Shown here: one piece after another, positions 1 to 6,176 of the stretch
How the letters are laid out: each line of letters opens with the position of its first letter
Position numbering within the stretch: position 1 is the stretch's first letter
DNA from: DATLFA01 sp039934635
GTDB lineage: Bacteria; Actinomycetota; Acidimicrobiia; Acidimicrobiales; WLNW01
NCBI GenBank assembly: GCA_039934635.1
Contig: JBDTLT010000241.1
Span: 1-8,212, forward strand
Length of the DNA stretch: 8,212 nucleotides
Direction: 5' to 3'
The notes under the pieces: generated by a model
Seen by the model: only the letters and a program-made list of their open reading frames with translations
Databases searched by the model: none
What the model was told of the DNA's origin: nothing
Program-made: the position numbers and the translations under genes

Positions 1-40
1 GGGTGACTTCCACCCCAGTTGCGTTCGCGCATGTATGGCC

Positions 41-59
41 ATGGGTTCCCCAAACCCAT
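41..59. repeat. Short inverted repeat (7-bp stem) upstream of the first gene
   Basis: ATGGGTT (41-47) and AACCCAT (53-59) are exact reverse complements separated by five bases. No T-run follows, so it does not look like a classical intrinsic terminator. It lies about 95 bases before the first gene and could be a weak terminator of an unseen upstream gene, an operator, or chance. A run of nine C residues lies a little further on (90-98). Confidence 0.3.
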
Positions 60-153
60 CATGGGCGCGTGGAACGGCCCAGGATGATGCCCCCCCCCGA
101 GCCCCTGCCAAACCTGACGGTTGAAGGCCAACGCCCTGGGGGATCAACCGTCG

Positions 154-624
154 ATGAACACTCAGATCGAAGAATCCGACGAGAGCGAAAAAGAGCGGGT
201 CGACCGCGAGCTGACCGAACTCTTGGACGAAATCCGGATCGCGATTCCGGGGGCGGAGGTGCTCTTCGCCTTTCTCCTCGGCGTGGCGTTCACCGAGCGT
301 CTCGGCGAGGCCACGTCGCTGCAGCGAAATGTGTACTTCGCCACGCTGCTCTGTACTGCTGCCGCGACGGCGTTGTTGATCGCCCCTTCGGCGTATCACC
401 GCATTCGGTTTCGCGAAGGCGACAAGGCACAGCTGCTGTTCACTGCCACGCGCATGATGATCGGCAGCCTCGTGCTGCTGTTGATCGCGGTCAGCGGTGC
501 GGTGTTCCTCGTCGGCGACGTCCTGTACTCGTCGCGCGTTGCGGCGATCGCCGGTGCGGCGAGCGCCGCCTGGTTCGTGGCGTTCTGGTTCGGGTTGCCC
601 CTCCTCCGCCGCGCGCGCGACTGA
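154..624 (+). CDS. DUF6328-type four-helix integral membrane protein
   Basis: A 156-residue membrane protein of unknown function. The N-terminus is acidic and hydrophilic (about residues 1-25, rich in Glu/Asp/Lys/Arg). Four hydrophobic segments follow at about 29-48, 61-81, 99-121 and 128-150, ending in a short basic tail (LLRRARD). The segment IPGAEVLFAFLLGVAF and the later APSAYHRIRFR-x-GDKAQ stretch match what I recall of the DUF6328 family, which is common in actinobacteria and has no known biochemical role. I chose ATG 154 because a G-rich stretch (137-142) sits about 11 bases upstream and the family N-terminus fits. An in-frame TTG at 121 would add 11 residues and is less likely. The gene converges on the zinc-finger gene at 809-1276, with 184 bases between them and no clear terminator hairpin. 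The family call is from memory of the motif pattern; the membrane topology is visible directly. Confidence 0.75.
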   Translation: MNTQIEESDESEKERVDRELTELLDEIRIAIPGAEVLFAFLLGVAFTERLGEATSLQRNVYFATLLCTAAATALLIAPSAYHRIRFREGDKAQLLFTATRMMIGSLVLLLIAVSGAVFLVGDVLYSSRVAAIAGAASAAWFVAFWFGLPLLRRARD

Positions 625-808
625 CCTTCGCCGCAAATCTCTGCACTTCTCGGTTTCTCCGTTTAGCTCTACCGGTGACGCCGAGCGTTCCATCCTCGCG
701 ACGGCGGCATCCTGTCTTTCTACCGACGGGTTGCCGGCGCGCAATCTCTCACTTGGCTGCGCGACATCTCCGCGACGCGATCTGCGCACTCCCCGCTGGC
801 AACGAGGT

Positions 809-1276
809 CTATCCGCAGCGCTTCGCTGGAGGTGGAGCCGGCGAGGTCGGACCTGCCGCGGCATCGCCTGTACCGCGGGCGCGGCGCGGCGCGGGTCGCA
901 GCAGGCGAGACTGGTCTGTCATGCAGGCGATGCACGACGTCGCAGCAACATCTGCACGCAGTCGTTCTATGCCGATCGGCAGGCCGCATCGCACGCACGT
1001 GCCATAGGTCCCTTCGCTTAGCCGCGCATTGGCAACATCGAGCGCGACAAGCGATACACGAGCCGATTCGAGCAAAGAAATCACCATCGCTCGCTCGTAG
1101 GCGACCGTCGAGCCCTCGGGATCGTGCTCATCGTCGAGGTTGGAGGTGTCGGCTGCGTCAACGATGGATTGCCAGTCGTGTTCGAGAGCGCGAACGCGCG
1201 CCAGCGTCCGGTTGCGGCTCACCGCCAACAGCTCCGAATATTCAGTCATCAGCACGGCTGAAAGCGTGTCACCCAC
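809..1276 (-). CDS. TraR/DksA-family C4 zinc-finger protein
   Basis: A 155-residue cytoplasmic protein of the DksA/TraR group. Members bind RNA polymerase through the secondary channel and tune transcription, although many actinobacterial homologues are untested. An N-terminal, probably helical region (about 10-85) contains the motif DDEHDPEGSTVAYER (48-62), typical of the family. The zinc finger YGTCVRCG...CIACM follows, with Cys94, Cys97, Cys115 and Cys118 (CxxC-x17-CxxC, the canonical spacing). The tail from about 127 on is rich in Arg, Ala and Pro and low in complexity, longer than in compact family members. I chose GTG 1276 because GGAGAG (minus strand, 1285-1290) lies 8 bases upstream. 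ATG 1249 is an alternative without a ribosome site (146 residues), and TTG 1309 is unlikely. The gene stands alone: convergent with 154-624 and divergent from the region to its right. Confidence 0.85.
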   Translation of the reverse strand: MGDTLSAVLMTEYSELLAVSRNRTLARVRALEHDWQSIVDAADTSNLDDEHDPEGSTVAYERAMVISLLESARVSLVALDVANARLSEGTYGTCVRCGLPIGIERLRADVAATSCIACMTDQSRLLRPAPRRARGTGDAAAGPTSPAPPPAKRCG

Positions 1277-1945
1277 AACAAACACTCTCCAACTGGGAAG
1301 GAACCACAACGAGGTCTAACCCAACCCGCAAAGGAGAGACTAGTGATCGGACCAATTTCGCCGCCGGCAGGAAGTGTCACAACGGCGAACGGGCGGAAGG
1401 TCGAACGCCGGCATAGCAGATGGATTGCGAGCCTGCGCTTCGGCGGAGGGTTGGACCGGTCTCGCGGTCGACTGCACGCTCGATAAGGCTTCACACGCAT
1501 CACCAACGACGCCTCATCGATCCGAACGCTCCCACCGCGAACCCGTACGCCACGCTGGCTCTCATGGCCGTCGCGTTCTCAACGAAACACGCGCCAAACC
1601 GATTGACATGACTGGTCCGCTTGTAGGGCGAGCGGTAGACGCCTAGAAGGCGGCGTGCCGCGAGCGTTGCTCGAATACTGGTCGAGGAAAGGCGTAAGTA
1701 CGGGTGGTCGACGTGGCGCCTCGGGCGGCTACAAAGCGAGCTTGCATCGATGGCGCGTGCAACGGCCGTGCTTACGGCACCGCGGCTCGCTACCGGGAGG
1801 CCCGCCCACACCGTCACGGGCGACCTGTGACGCTCGGGCCGCACGCCGTGTACCCCGCCGCAGTCCACCGTCAACGCCGGCCACGGCCGAGGCCGAGCGC
1901 ATCTGGCGCCCGGTGGGGCGGACGTTGCATCCTGGATCGGTGCCG
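1277..1945. other. Long stretch without a convincing gene
   Basis: About 670 bases separate the zinc-finger gene from the next supported gene. The left end must hold the zinc-finger gene's promoter, but I cannot point to convincing -35/-10 boxes. One 47-codon open frame with a good ribosome site lies at 1343-1486 (listed separately). Frames over 1639-1830 and on the minus strand over 1500-1874 stay open but match nothing I recognise and have no supporting start signals. One plus-strand frame around 1672-1740 reads like protein (ARILVEERRKYGWSTW) but has no upstream start codon before a stop at 1636, so it could be a remnant or chance. Confidence 0.5.
1343..1486 (+). CDS. Possible 47-residue small protein with a strong ribosome site
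   Basis: A GTG start at 1343 is preceded by AAGGAGAG (1331-1338), with AGGAG ending six bases before the start. This is one of the best Shine-Dalgarno matches in the window. The frame runs to TAA at 1484-1486 and encodes a basic peptide (many Arg, several Gly and His) with no membrane segment, Cys motif or family I recognise. Third codon positions are only moderately GC-rich compared with the good genes here, which argues against it. It may equally be a chance pairing of a purine-rich run with an open frame. Confidence 0.2.
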   Translation: MIGPISPPAGSVTTANGRKVERRHSRWIASLRFGGGLDRSRGRLHAR

Positions 1946-2545
1946 ATGCATTCAGCCGTAGAACGAACGGAGCTGCGCCTTCTCGTCGGCGGCCCCGCTG
2001 CCTTCTGGGCGCTCGTCAGTATCCTCGCCGGCGTACTGCTTGCGGGCGACCTCATCGGATCGCTGCTGAGCTTCAACGCCTCGAGCGTTGACGCCGCACA
2101 GGTGCTCGCGTTCGTGGCGTTCGCCGCATCGTTTCCCTTGTTCGGGATCGTATGTTTCGCCGCCAACGCGCAGCGCTCGAGCGGACTCGGATGGTCATGG
2201 CCGGCGAGCGACGTCGACGGCGCGCACCACTGGTGGCAGTCGCTCCCGAAGGCCGTTACCGGCCTCGTCCTGTTCTGCGTCCTCGTGATTGCCGTTGTCG
2301 CTGTCGCCAGCTTTGACCGGTTGGGCGAGGGCTCAACGGAGAAGATCAACGGCAGCTACTACCTCATCAATCATGGCGACCGCACTCAGATAAACCAGTC
2401 TGAATACGCCGCAGCCGCAACTGCCGACACGCGTTTGGTTGGACTGGTTGGCAGCGTTTTCCTTGGCGTTACTGCGATCGCGTCCGGCACGCGACGCAAC
2501 ATCATCAAAAGCGACTACAACCGACAATCACCAACACCCGCCTAG
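1946..2545 (+). CDS. Small membrane protein with a conserved GxYYLxNHG motif
   Basis: A 199-residue integral membrane protein of unknown function. Hydrophobic segments lie at about 13-41, 49-73, 101-123 and 163-181. Between the third and fourth helices is the hydrophilic motif NGSYYLINHGDRTQINQSEY (135-154). I recall a similar G-x-YYL-x-NHG-x-x-T-x-I/V-x-x-x-EY pattern from uncharacterised membrane proteins in actinobacteria and other bacteria. The C-terminus is basic and hydrophilic (GTRRNIIKSDYNRQ). ATG 1946 was chosen because homologous-looking, coherent sequence begins there. The frame is open upstream to 1655, but that extension is low-complexity, Arg/Pro-rich and not gene-like. No strong ribosome site precedes ATG 1946, and a GTG six bases upstream (1940) is a possible alternative. 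No neighbour is close enough to indicate an operon. What it does is not known to me. Confidence 0.65.
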   Translation: MHSAVERTELRLLVGGPAAFWALVSILAGVLLAGDLIGSLLSFNASSVDAAQVLAFVAFAASFPLFGIVCFAANAQRSSGLGWSWPASDVDGAHHWWQSLPKAVTGLVLFCVLVIAVVAVASFDRLGEGSTEKINGSYYLINHGDRTQINQSEYAAAATADTRLVGLVGSVFLGVTAIASGTRRNIIKSDYNRQSPTPA

Positions 2546-2621
2546 AGGCGACCGACTCACGGCACCGCCTGCGCCGTTGAGGATTCGTCGAGAACTCTCA
2601 CCGTGGTGCGGTGCTGCGTGG

Positions 2622-2641
2622 TTTGACACTTACGCGTCAAA
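2622..2641. repeat. Short inverted repeat TTTGAC...GTCAAA
   Basis: TTTGAC (2622-2627) and GTCAAA (2636-2641) are exact reverse complements separated by eight bases. The left arm contains TTGACA, a perfect -35 consensus, but I see no acceptable -10 box 16-18 bases further on. It could be an operator or hairpin in front of the questionable sequence to its right. Confidence 0.25.
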
Positions 2642-2982
2642 CGCAACAGCAACCGCATCGATCACCTGGGCGCGCGTCTCAGTGAATATCTCAACACCGA
2701 CGTCCAATTCGTCGCTGCCGTCGCATTACCCCTCAACGGTCGCGCTTTTCGTCGGGCATGCGAAGCGACGCGCACGATGCCCTGTCAGAAGGGTGCGCTG
2801 CCCAGAGGCGTCACGACATTGTGTTCGAGTACTCGCCAGAAACCCTTGTGATTACTCCCGGGCTCGCGAAGGTGCTGTTGCCCATTCTTCGCAAGGCTCG
2901 GGCGCGTGGTTCCCGGCGGCAGAAGAGTCGAACCCTGAGTGCACGCGATCCGTGGGAAGCATGGCTTCCGGTTGCGCTCTGA
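2627..2982 (+). pseudogene. Possible decayed or frameshifted gene; alternatively a 74-residue ORF at 2758-2982
   Basis: Two adjacent stretches in different frames look like protein. In frame 2, 2627-2757 reads through RLSEYLNTDVQFVAAVALPL with fairly GC-rich third positions, but it follows a stop at 2624, has no start codon, and runs out at a TGA near 2849. In frame 1, a segment beginning HDIVFEYSPETLVITPGL and continuing through AKVLLPILRKARARGSRRQK runs to a stop at 2980-2982. A single frameshift between about 2750 and 2812 would join them into one protein of about 115 residues lacking its N-terminus. Alternatively, only the frame 1 piece is real, starting at ATG 2758 (74 residues, no ribosome site). 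I recognise no family. The gap between the membrane protein and mazF (2546-3021) holds nothing else I can support. Confidence 0.3.
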
Positions 2983-3021
2983 TCGCGGTGGAAGTTGGCG
3001 CGGCGGATCAGGGACTGCGTG

Positions 3022-3369
3022 TTAGAGGGACAGATGCAGGCGCAGCGCCTCATCGAGTGCGTCCATCAGATTCGGCGGCACGACACCCACGAGTGGCCCG
3101 ATCCGCTCGATCGCGATCGAGCGGATCTGCTCGGCCTGAGCCTTCGAATCGATTTGGAGTCCGGTGTCTGAGGCACGCAACTCAACCTGGAACGGATACA
3201 CGCGAGTGAGATTCGAGGTCACGGGCACGATCGTCACTACACCGCGCCCGAGTCGTCCCGCAGCTGCATTGGCTCCGTCGTTGCTGACGACAACGGCCGG
3301 CCGCAACTTGTTCGCCTCGGCACCACGCACCGGTTCGAGGTCGACAAGGCGAATCTCACCGCGGCGCAT
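3022..3369 (-). CDS. mazF: MazF-family endoribonuclease toxin
   Basis: A 115-residue toxin of the PemK/MazF fold. Family members are sequence-specific endoribonucleases that cut mRNA, tRNA or rRNA and halt growth when the antitoxin is degraded. The N-terminus MRRGEIRLVDLEP opens the SH3-like barrel. Arg23-Pro24 in NKLRPAVVVSND and Thr51-Ser52 in VPVTSN are the conserved active-site region. KAQAEQIRSI (76-85) is a typical conserved strand, and the leucine-rich C-terminus completes the usual length. From memory the protein resembles M. tuberculosis MazF9 (Rv2801c) closely. The cut motif cannot be read from sequence. The gene overlaps the antitoxin gene by 14 bases (3356-3369), which implies translational coupling. 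No catalytic residue appears lost, so it is probably functional. Confidence 0.93.
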   Translation of the reverse strand: MRRGEIRLVDLEPVRGAEANKLRPAVVVSNDGANAAAGRLGRGVVTIVPVTSNLTRVYPFQVELRASDTGLQIDSKAQAEQIRSIAIERIGPLVGVVPPNLMDALDEALRLHLSL

Positions 3370-3586
3370 CTGCGAACCCGTCCCCAGTCACCGCGTCCCA
3401 CTCGTCGGCCGAGCCCGATTCGGCCCACTCCTGCCAGGCTTCCTCGTACGCTGCGCCTAGCTCCGACGCCCGCAACAGCCGCACCGCCTTGTGCACGACC
3501 GCGGACCTGGACTCGATGCCCTTCGACTTCGCATACGCATCGAGGAATTCGACATCTTCGTCCGGCAGGCTCACGCTGACCTTCAT
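3356..3586 (-). CDS. mazE: MazE9-type antitoxin
   Basis: A 76-residue antitoxin that neutralises the MazF toxin encoded just downstream and normally represses its own promoter with or without toxin. The first ~45 residues (MKVSVSLPDEDVEFLDAYAK, then SRSAVVHKAVRLLR) have the ribbon-helix-helix DNA-binding pattern. The acidic, Trp-containing C-terminal half (AYEEAWQEWAESGSADEWDA, then DGFADAPR) is the toxin-binding tail and matches my memory of M. tuberculosis MazE9 (Rv2801A), including the DAPR ending. ATG 3584-3586 has no Shine-Dalgarno sequence. A -10-like box ends only six bases upstream, so the message is probably leaderless, as is common in actinobacteria. Confidence 0.92.
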   Translation of the reverse strand: MKVSVSLPDEDVEFLDAYAKSKGIESRSAVVHKAVRLLRASELGAAYEEAWQEWAESGSADEWDAVTGDGFADAPR

Positions 3587-3592
3587 ACAACT

Positions 3593-3622
3593 ATGCTACC
3601 CGTGGTAGTAGCCCAGTAGCAA
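3593..3622 (-). promoter_or_regulatory. Promoter and likely operator of mazEF
   Basis: Read on the minus strand, TTGCTA (3617-3622) and TAGCAT (3593-3598) match the -35 and -10 consensus at four of six positions each, with an 18-base spacer. The -10 box ends six bases before the mazE ATG, predicting a leaderless mRNA. The same segment carries nested inverted repeats: CTACC/GGTAG around CGT (3596-3608), TGCTAC/GTAGCA (3594-3599 and 3616-3621) and CCCGT/ACGGG (3599-3603 and 3622-3626). These are plausible binding sites for the ribbon-helix-helix domain of MazE. Confidence 0.6.
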
Positions 3623-3775
3623 CGGGCACCACAATACCCGAAATCGAACCCGCCGCCTACGCGAGTGCGAGTTGCTGGGGGCGTGGACGACTTCGCAATG
3701 ACTGCGGCCCATGCGCTGCGTGGCACTCCACACCTCGGTCGACCAGTTCGGGGGCGGGGAGTCGCCGGCACAGTC

Positions 3776-3791
3776 TCGATCACTTGATCGA
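3776..3791. promoter_or_regulatory. Perfect 16-bp palindrome, candidate TetR operator
   Basis: TCGATCACTTGATCGA has two exact 7-base arms around a CT centre. It overlaps the -35 box of the proposed promoter for the flavoenzyme operon, where a bound repressor would block RNA polymerase. The operon ends with a TetR-family gene, so it is the natural candidate ligand. The assignment is inference; the symmetry is visible directly. Confidence 0.55.
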
Positions 3792-3811
3792 AATCGTGTG
3801 GTGTGCATAAC
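3784..3811 (+). promoter_or_regulatory. Probable promoter of the flavoenzyme operon
   Basis: TTGATC (3784-3789) and CATAAC (3806-3811) each match the -35/-10 consensus at four of six positions and are 16 bases apart. Transcription would begin near 3817-3820, just before the ribosome site AGGGG (3824-3828) and the ATG at 3834. The short leader and the overlapping palindrome support the assignment. Confidence 0.45.
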
Positions 3812-3833
3812 ATGCCCGGCGAGAGGGGACTCG

Positions 3834-5846
3834 ATGGATGGTGTCTTCGCCCATTTGCTCTCGCCCGGTCGCATCGGGTCGATGGAGCTGCGGAATCGCA
3901 TCGTGATGTCGCCGATGGGCGACGACTTGTGCAATCCCGATGGCACCGTCTCCGAGACGCAACTCGCGTACGCCGAAGCGCGCGCCCGCGGCGGCGTCGC
4001 ATTGGTGATGTTGGGATCGGTGGCCGTCGCCCACCCCGCGGGCACGTCGAACAAGTGCCAAACGGGCATCTCGGACGATCGGTTCATCCCGGGGCTACGG
4101 CGTCTGGCCGACGCGGTGCACGCGCACGGCAGCAAGATCGCGCTGCAATTGACGCACGCGGGCAAGATCGGGATCAATGACATGATCGCGGGTCGGCCGA
4201 TGTTCGTTCCGTCGTTGCCGACGTCAGCGGATTTCGATCCTCTCTTCACACAAGTGACGCCGCAAGAGGCGGCCAACCAGGCGGAGCCGTTCAGTTCGCC
4301 GACGTTCAAGATCGCGCACCATCCGATGACCGCCGCTGACATTGCTCTGGTGATCGACTGGTTCGCGGCCGCGACGGTACGAGCGCGAGAAGCGGGCATC
4401 GACGGCATCGAGCTCCACGCCGGCCACGGATATCTGCTCGACGAGTTCCTTTCTCCCGCCACCAACCTGCGCACCGACGAGTACGGCGGCTCGGTCGAGA
4501 ACCGGGCCCGCTTGCTCACCGAGACACTCGGGGCAATCCGCGCGCGTGTAGGCCGCGACTATCCGCTGTGGATCCGCATGAACGGACACGAGTTCTTCTA
4601 CGAGGGCACCACGCTGACCGACGCCATCGACACGGCGAAGCTGGCCGTCGCCGCCGGCGTCGACGCCTTGCACGTATCGGCCTACGCCGATCCGTCGAAG
4701 GCGATCGGATTCTCGGAAGCCCACACCACCCATTTCCCCGGCCACTTCGTCGAGTACGGCCGCGCCATCAAACAGCAGGTAACGGTGCCGGTCATCACGG
4801 TCGGGCGCATCGAACCCGAACTCGGCAACGAGCTCATCGCGGAGGGTGCCTGTGACTTCGTCGCGATGGGACGCAAACTGCTCGCCGATCCCGATCTGCC
4901 GAACAAACTCGGTGCCGGTCAGCGCGACGACGTGAAGCCGTGCATGTACCACTACCGGTGCATCAGCCAGATCTTCATCCGCGAAGGCGTGCGTTGCGCG
5001 ATGAACCCGTCTACCGGGCGCGAGCGCGAGCTGCAGATCAACCGCACCACGGTCACCCGCACGGTTCTCGTGATCGGCGGTGGCCCTGCCGGCATGGAAG
5101 CAGCGCGTCTCGCCGCCCTGCGAGGCCACGACGTGATCCTCGCCGAAGCGTCGTCACGGCTCGGAGGCAAACTGGTCTACGCAGCACAGACCTACGCGCC
5201 GAACGCGGACGTACTGCGATGGCTCCAAGGACAGATCGTCAAGCTCGGCGTCGACGTCCGCCTCAACATCACCGCCGACGCCGAGTTCGCCCGATCGAGT
5301 GGCGCCGAGGTCGTCATCGCCGCACTCGGCGGCGAGTGGTCACGGCCGGAGATCACGGGCGTCGATGCGGCACACGTGCGCACCGTCGACGAACTCGACG
5401 GGTGGCTGGTAGGTGGCCGGCCGCTCGAGGGCAACCGCGTCGTCGTACTGGGCGGGGGCCGAGCCGGCATGGGCCTGGCAGACCTCGCGTCCCAGCAAGG
5501 CAAGGACGTCACGGTGGTCGAGGCGTCGTCGGTCTTCGCGCCGCAGATCGGTCTCGTCGCACGATGGCGACTTGTGCACGAACTGCAAGCCCGCGGCGTC
5601 GAACTGCTCAACGACACGACCGTCCGCCACATCGATGCGCGCGGTATCGCGGTGACAACCGGCGATGACCAACGCGTGCTCGCCGCCGACGTCGTGCTCG
5701 TCGCGTCGCGTGTCGACGCCCGCGACGCCGCCGTTGACGAGTTGCGAGCGAGTGGCCTCGAAGTCCACGCGGTCGGCGACTGCACCGGCGCCGGCTACAT
5801 CGAGGGCGCGATGCTCGACGCCGCACAACTCGCCGTCGGGCTGTGA
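3834..5846 (+). CDS. OYE/2,4-dienoyl-CoA reductase-type FMN-FAD-FeS oxidoreductase
   Basis: A 670-residue cytoplasmic flavoprotein with the FadH/trimethylamine-dehydrogenase layout. Relatives pass electrons from NAD(P)H through FAD and a [4Fe-4S] cluster to FMN and reduce an activated C=C bond. Residues 1-360 form the old-yellow-enzyme TIM barrel: SPMG (26-29), QLTHAGK (105-111), His195-Ala-Gly-His198 before GYLLDEFLSP, NLRTDEYGGSVENR (211-224), and the FMN phosphate region around GR (324-325) and FVAMGRKLLADP (342-353). The cluster region is unusual: Cys370, His373, Cys376 and Cys388, where the family normally has four cysteines (CxxCx3Cx11C). Two Rossmann motifs follow, GGGPAG (415-420) and GGGRAG (540-545), with a late AVGDC flavin motif near the end. 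ATG 3834 has AGGGG five bases upstream and gives FadH-like length; an in-frame ATG at 3711 lies before the promoter. It heads the operon. The substrate is unknown; the enzyme could equally be BaiCD/BaiH-like. Confidence 0.9.
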   Translation: MDGVFAHLLSPGRIGSMELRNRIVMSPMGDDLCNPDGTVSETQLAYAEARARGGVALVMLGSVAVAHPAGTSNKCQTGISDDRFIPGLRRLADAVHAHGSKIALQLTHAGKIGINDMIAGRPMFVPSLPTSADFDPLFTQVTPQEAANQAEPFSSPTFKIAHHPMTAADIALVIDWFAAATVRAREAGIDGIELHAGHGYLLDEFLSPATNLRTDEYGGSVENRARLLTETLGAIRARVGRDYPLWIRMNGHEFFYEGTTLTDAIDTAKLAVAAGVDALHVSAYADPSKAIGFSEAHTTHFPGHFVEYGRAIKQQVTVPVITVGRIEPELGNELIAEGACDFVAMGRKLLADPDLPNKLGAGQRDDVKPCMYHYRCISQIFIREGVRCAMNPSTGRERELQINRTTVTRTVLVIGGGPAGMEAARLAALRGHDVILAEASSRLGGKLVYAAQTYAPNADVLRWLQGQIVKLGVDVRLNITADAEFARSSGAEVVIAALGGEWSRPEITGVDAAHVRTVDELDGWLVGGRPLEGNRVVVLGGGRAGMGLADLASQQGKDVTVVEASSVFAPQIGLVARWRLVHELQARGVELLNDTTVRHIDARGIAVTTGDDQRVLAADVVLVASRVDARDAAVDELRASGLEVHAVGDCTGAGYIEGAMLDAAQLAVGL

Positions 5847-5848
5847 TC

Positions 5849-6155
5849 ATGCGCGCGACGTGTCGGGCGGCCGGCACCAGCCGCGACGGGCTGCGCCTCG
5901 ATGTCCCCCGCGACTGCCACGGTGGCGATGTCGCTGGCGCTCGTCCGCGCCGGTGGCACCGTGTTGCTGGCAGGATTGAAGGAGGGCCGCTCCGTCGAGT
6001 TGGCGGTGACCGCACTGAACGAAAAGCGCGTCGACACAGTCGCGCTGCGGGGCGCGGTGCTCGATCTTGATCACATCGACGACGCGCTCGATCTCTTGCT
6101 GCGGCGCGATCGCGCCCGCGATGCCGTACGTGTCACGATTCGTCACAACCACTGA
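5849..6155 (+). pseudogene. Internally deleted zinc-type alcohol dehydrogenase (MDR) remnant
   Basis: The ATG at 5849 lies two bases after the stop of the flavoenzyme gene, as expected for a coupled operon gene. Frame 2 reads MRATCRAAGTSRDGLRLDVP, which resembles the usual MDR opening (MRA..., then LRLEDVP). From about 5904, frame 0 reads SPATATVAMSLALVRAGGTV and then LLAGL, followed by about 60 further residues to TGA 6153-6155. This matches the C-terminal end of MDR dehydrogenases, just after the DATG segment of the Rossmann domain. The zinc-binding and most of the cofactor-binding domains (roughly 250 residues of a usual ~350) are absent, and the two ends are in different frames. I read this as an internal deletion of about 0.7 kb. 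An ATG at 5901 could give an 84-residue C-terminal peptide, but it would lack catalytic residues. The C-terminal identity is firmer than the N-terminal one. Confidence 0.7.
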
Positions 6156-6176
6156 TCCCGATCGGGGGAACATCCA

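Noticed and set aside
90..98. Run of nine C residues, possible phase-variation tract
   Set aside because: It lies outside any supported coding region and about 55 bases before the start codon. No promoter spacing could be defined around it. It may simply be a homopolymer prone to sequencing error.
3..1007. A 334-codon open frame on the plus strand
   Set aside because: It overlaps the better supported membrane protein (154-624) and zinc-finger gene (809-1276), and its translation is Arg/Pro/Ser-rich low-complexity sequence typical of an out-of-frame read of GC-rich DNA.
1500..1874. A 124-codon minus-strand frame in the gene-poor gap
   Set aside because: No ribosome site, no recognisable family and mixed composition. 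I could not support it beyond being open.
3646..3680. Apparent similarity of 3646-3680 to the recombinase-like end at 8160-8190
   Set aside because: The shared letters are short, GC-rich and codon-driven (GCCGCCTA), with several mismatches. This is not a convincing repeat.
3711..3833. N-terminal extension of the flavoenzyme from ATG 3711
   Set aside because: The extension crosses the proposed promoter and palindrome, has no family similarity, and ATG 3834 has a good ribosome site and the expected FadH-like N-terminus.
4224..5129. A 301-codon minus-strand open frame
   Set aside because: It lies wholly antisense to the flavoenzyme gene, whose motifs are intact. Long antisense frames are expected in GC-rich genes.
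6061..6076. A second TCGATC/TTGATCA-like sequence resembling the operator
   Set aside because: It is not symmetric like the 3776-3791 palindrome and lies inside the MDR remnant coding sequence, so it is likely chance.
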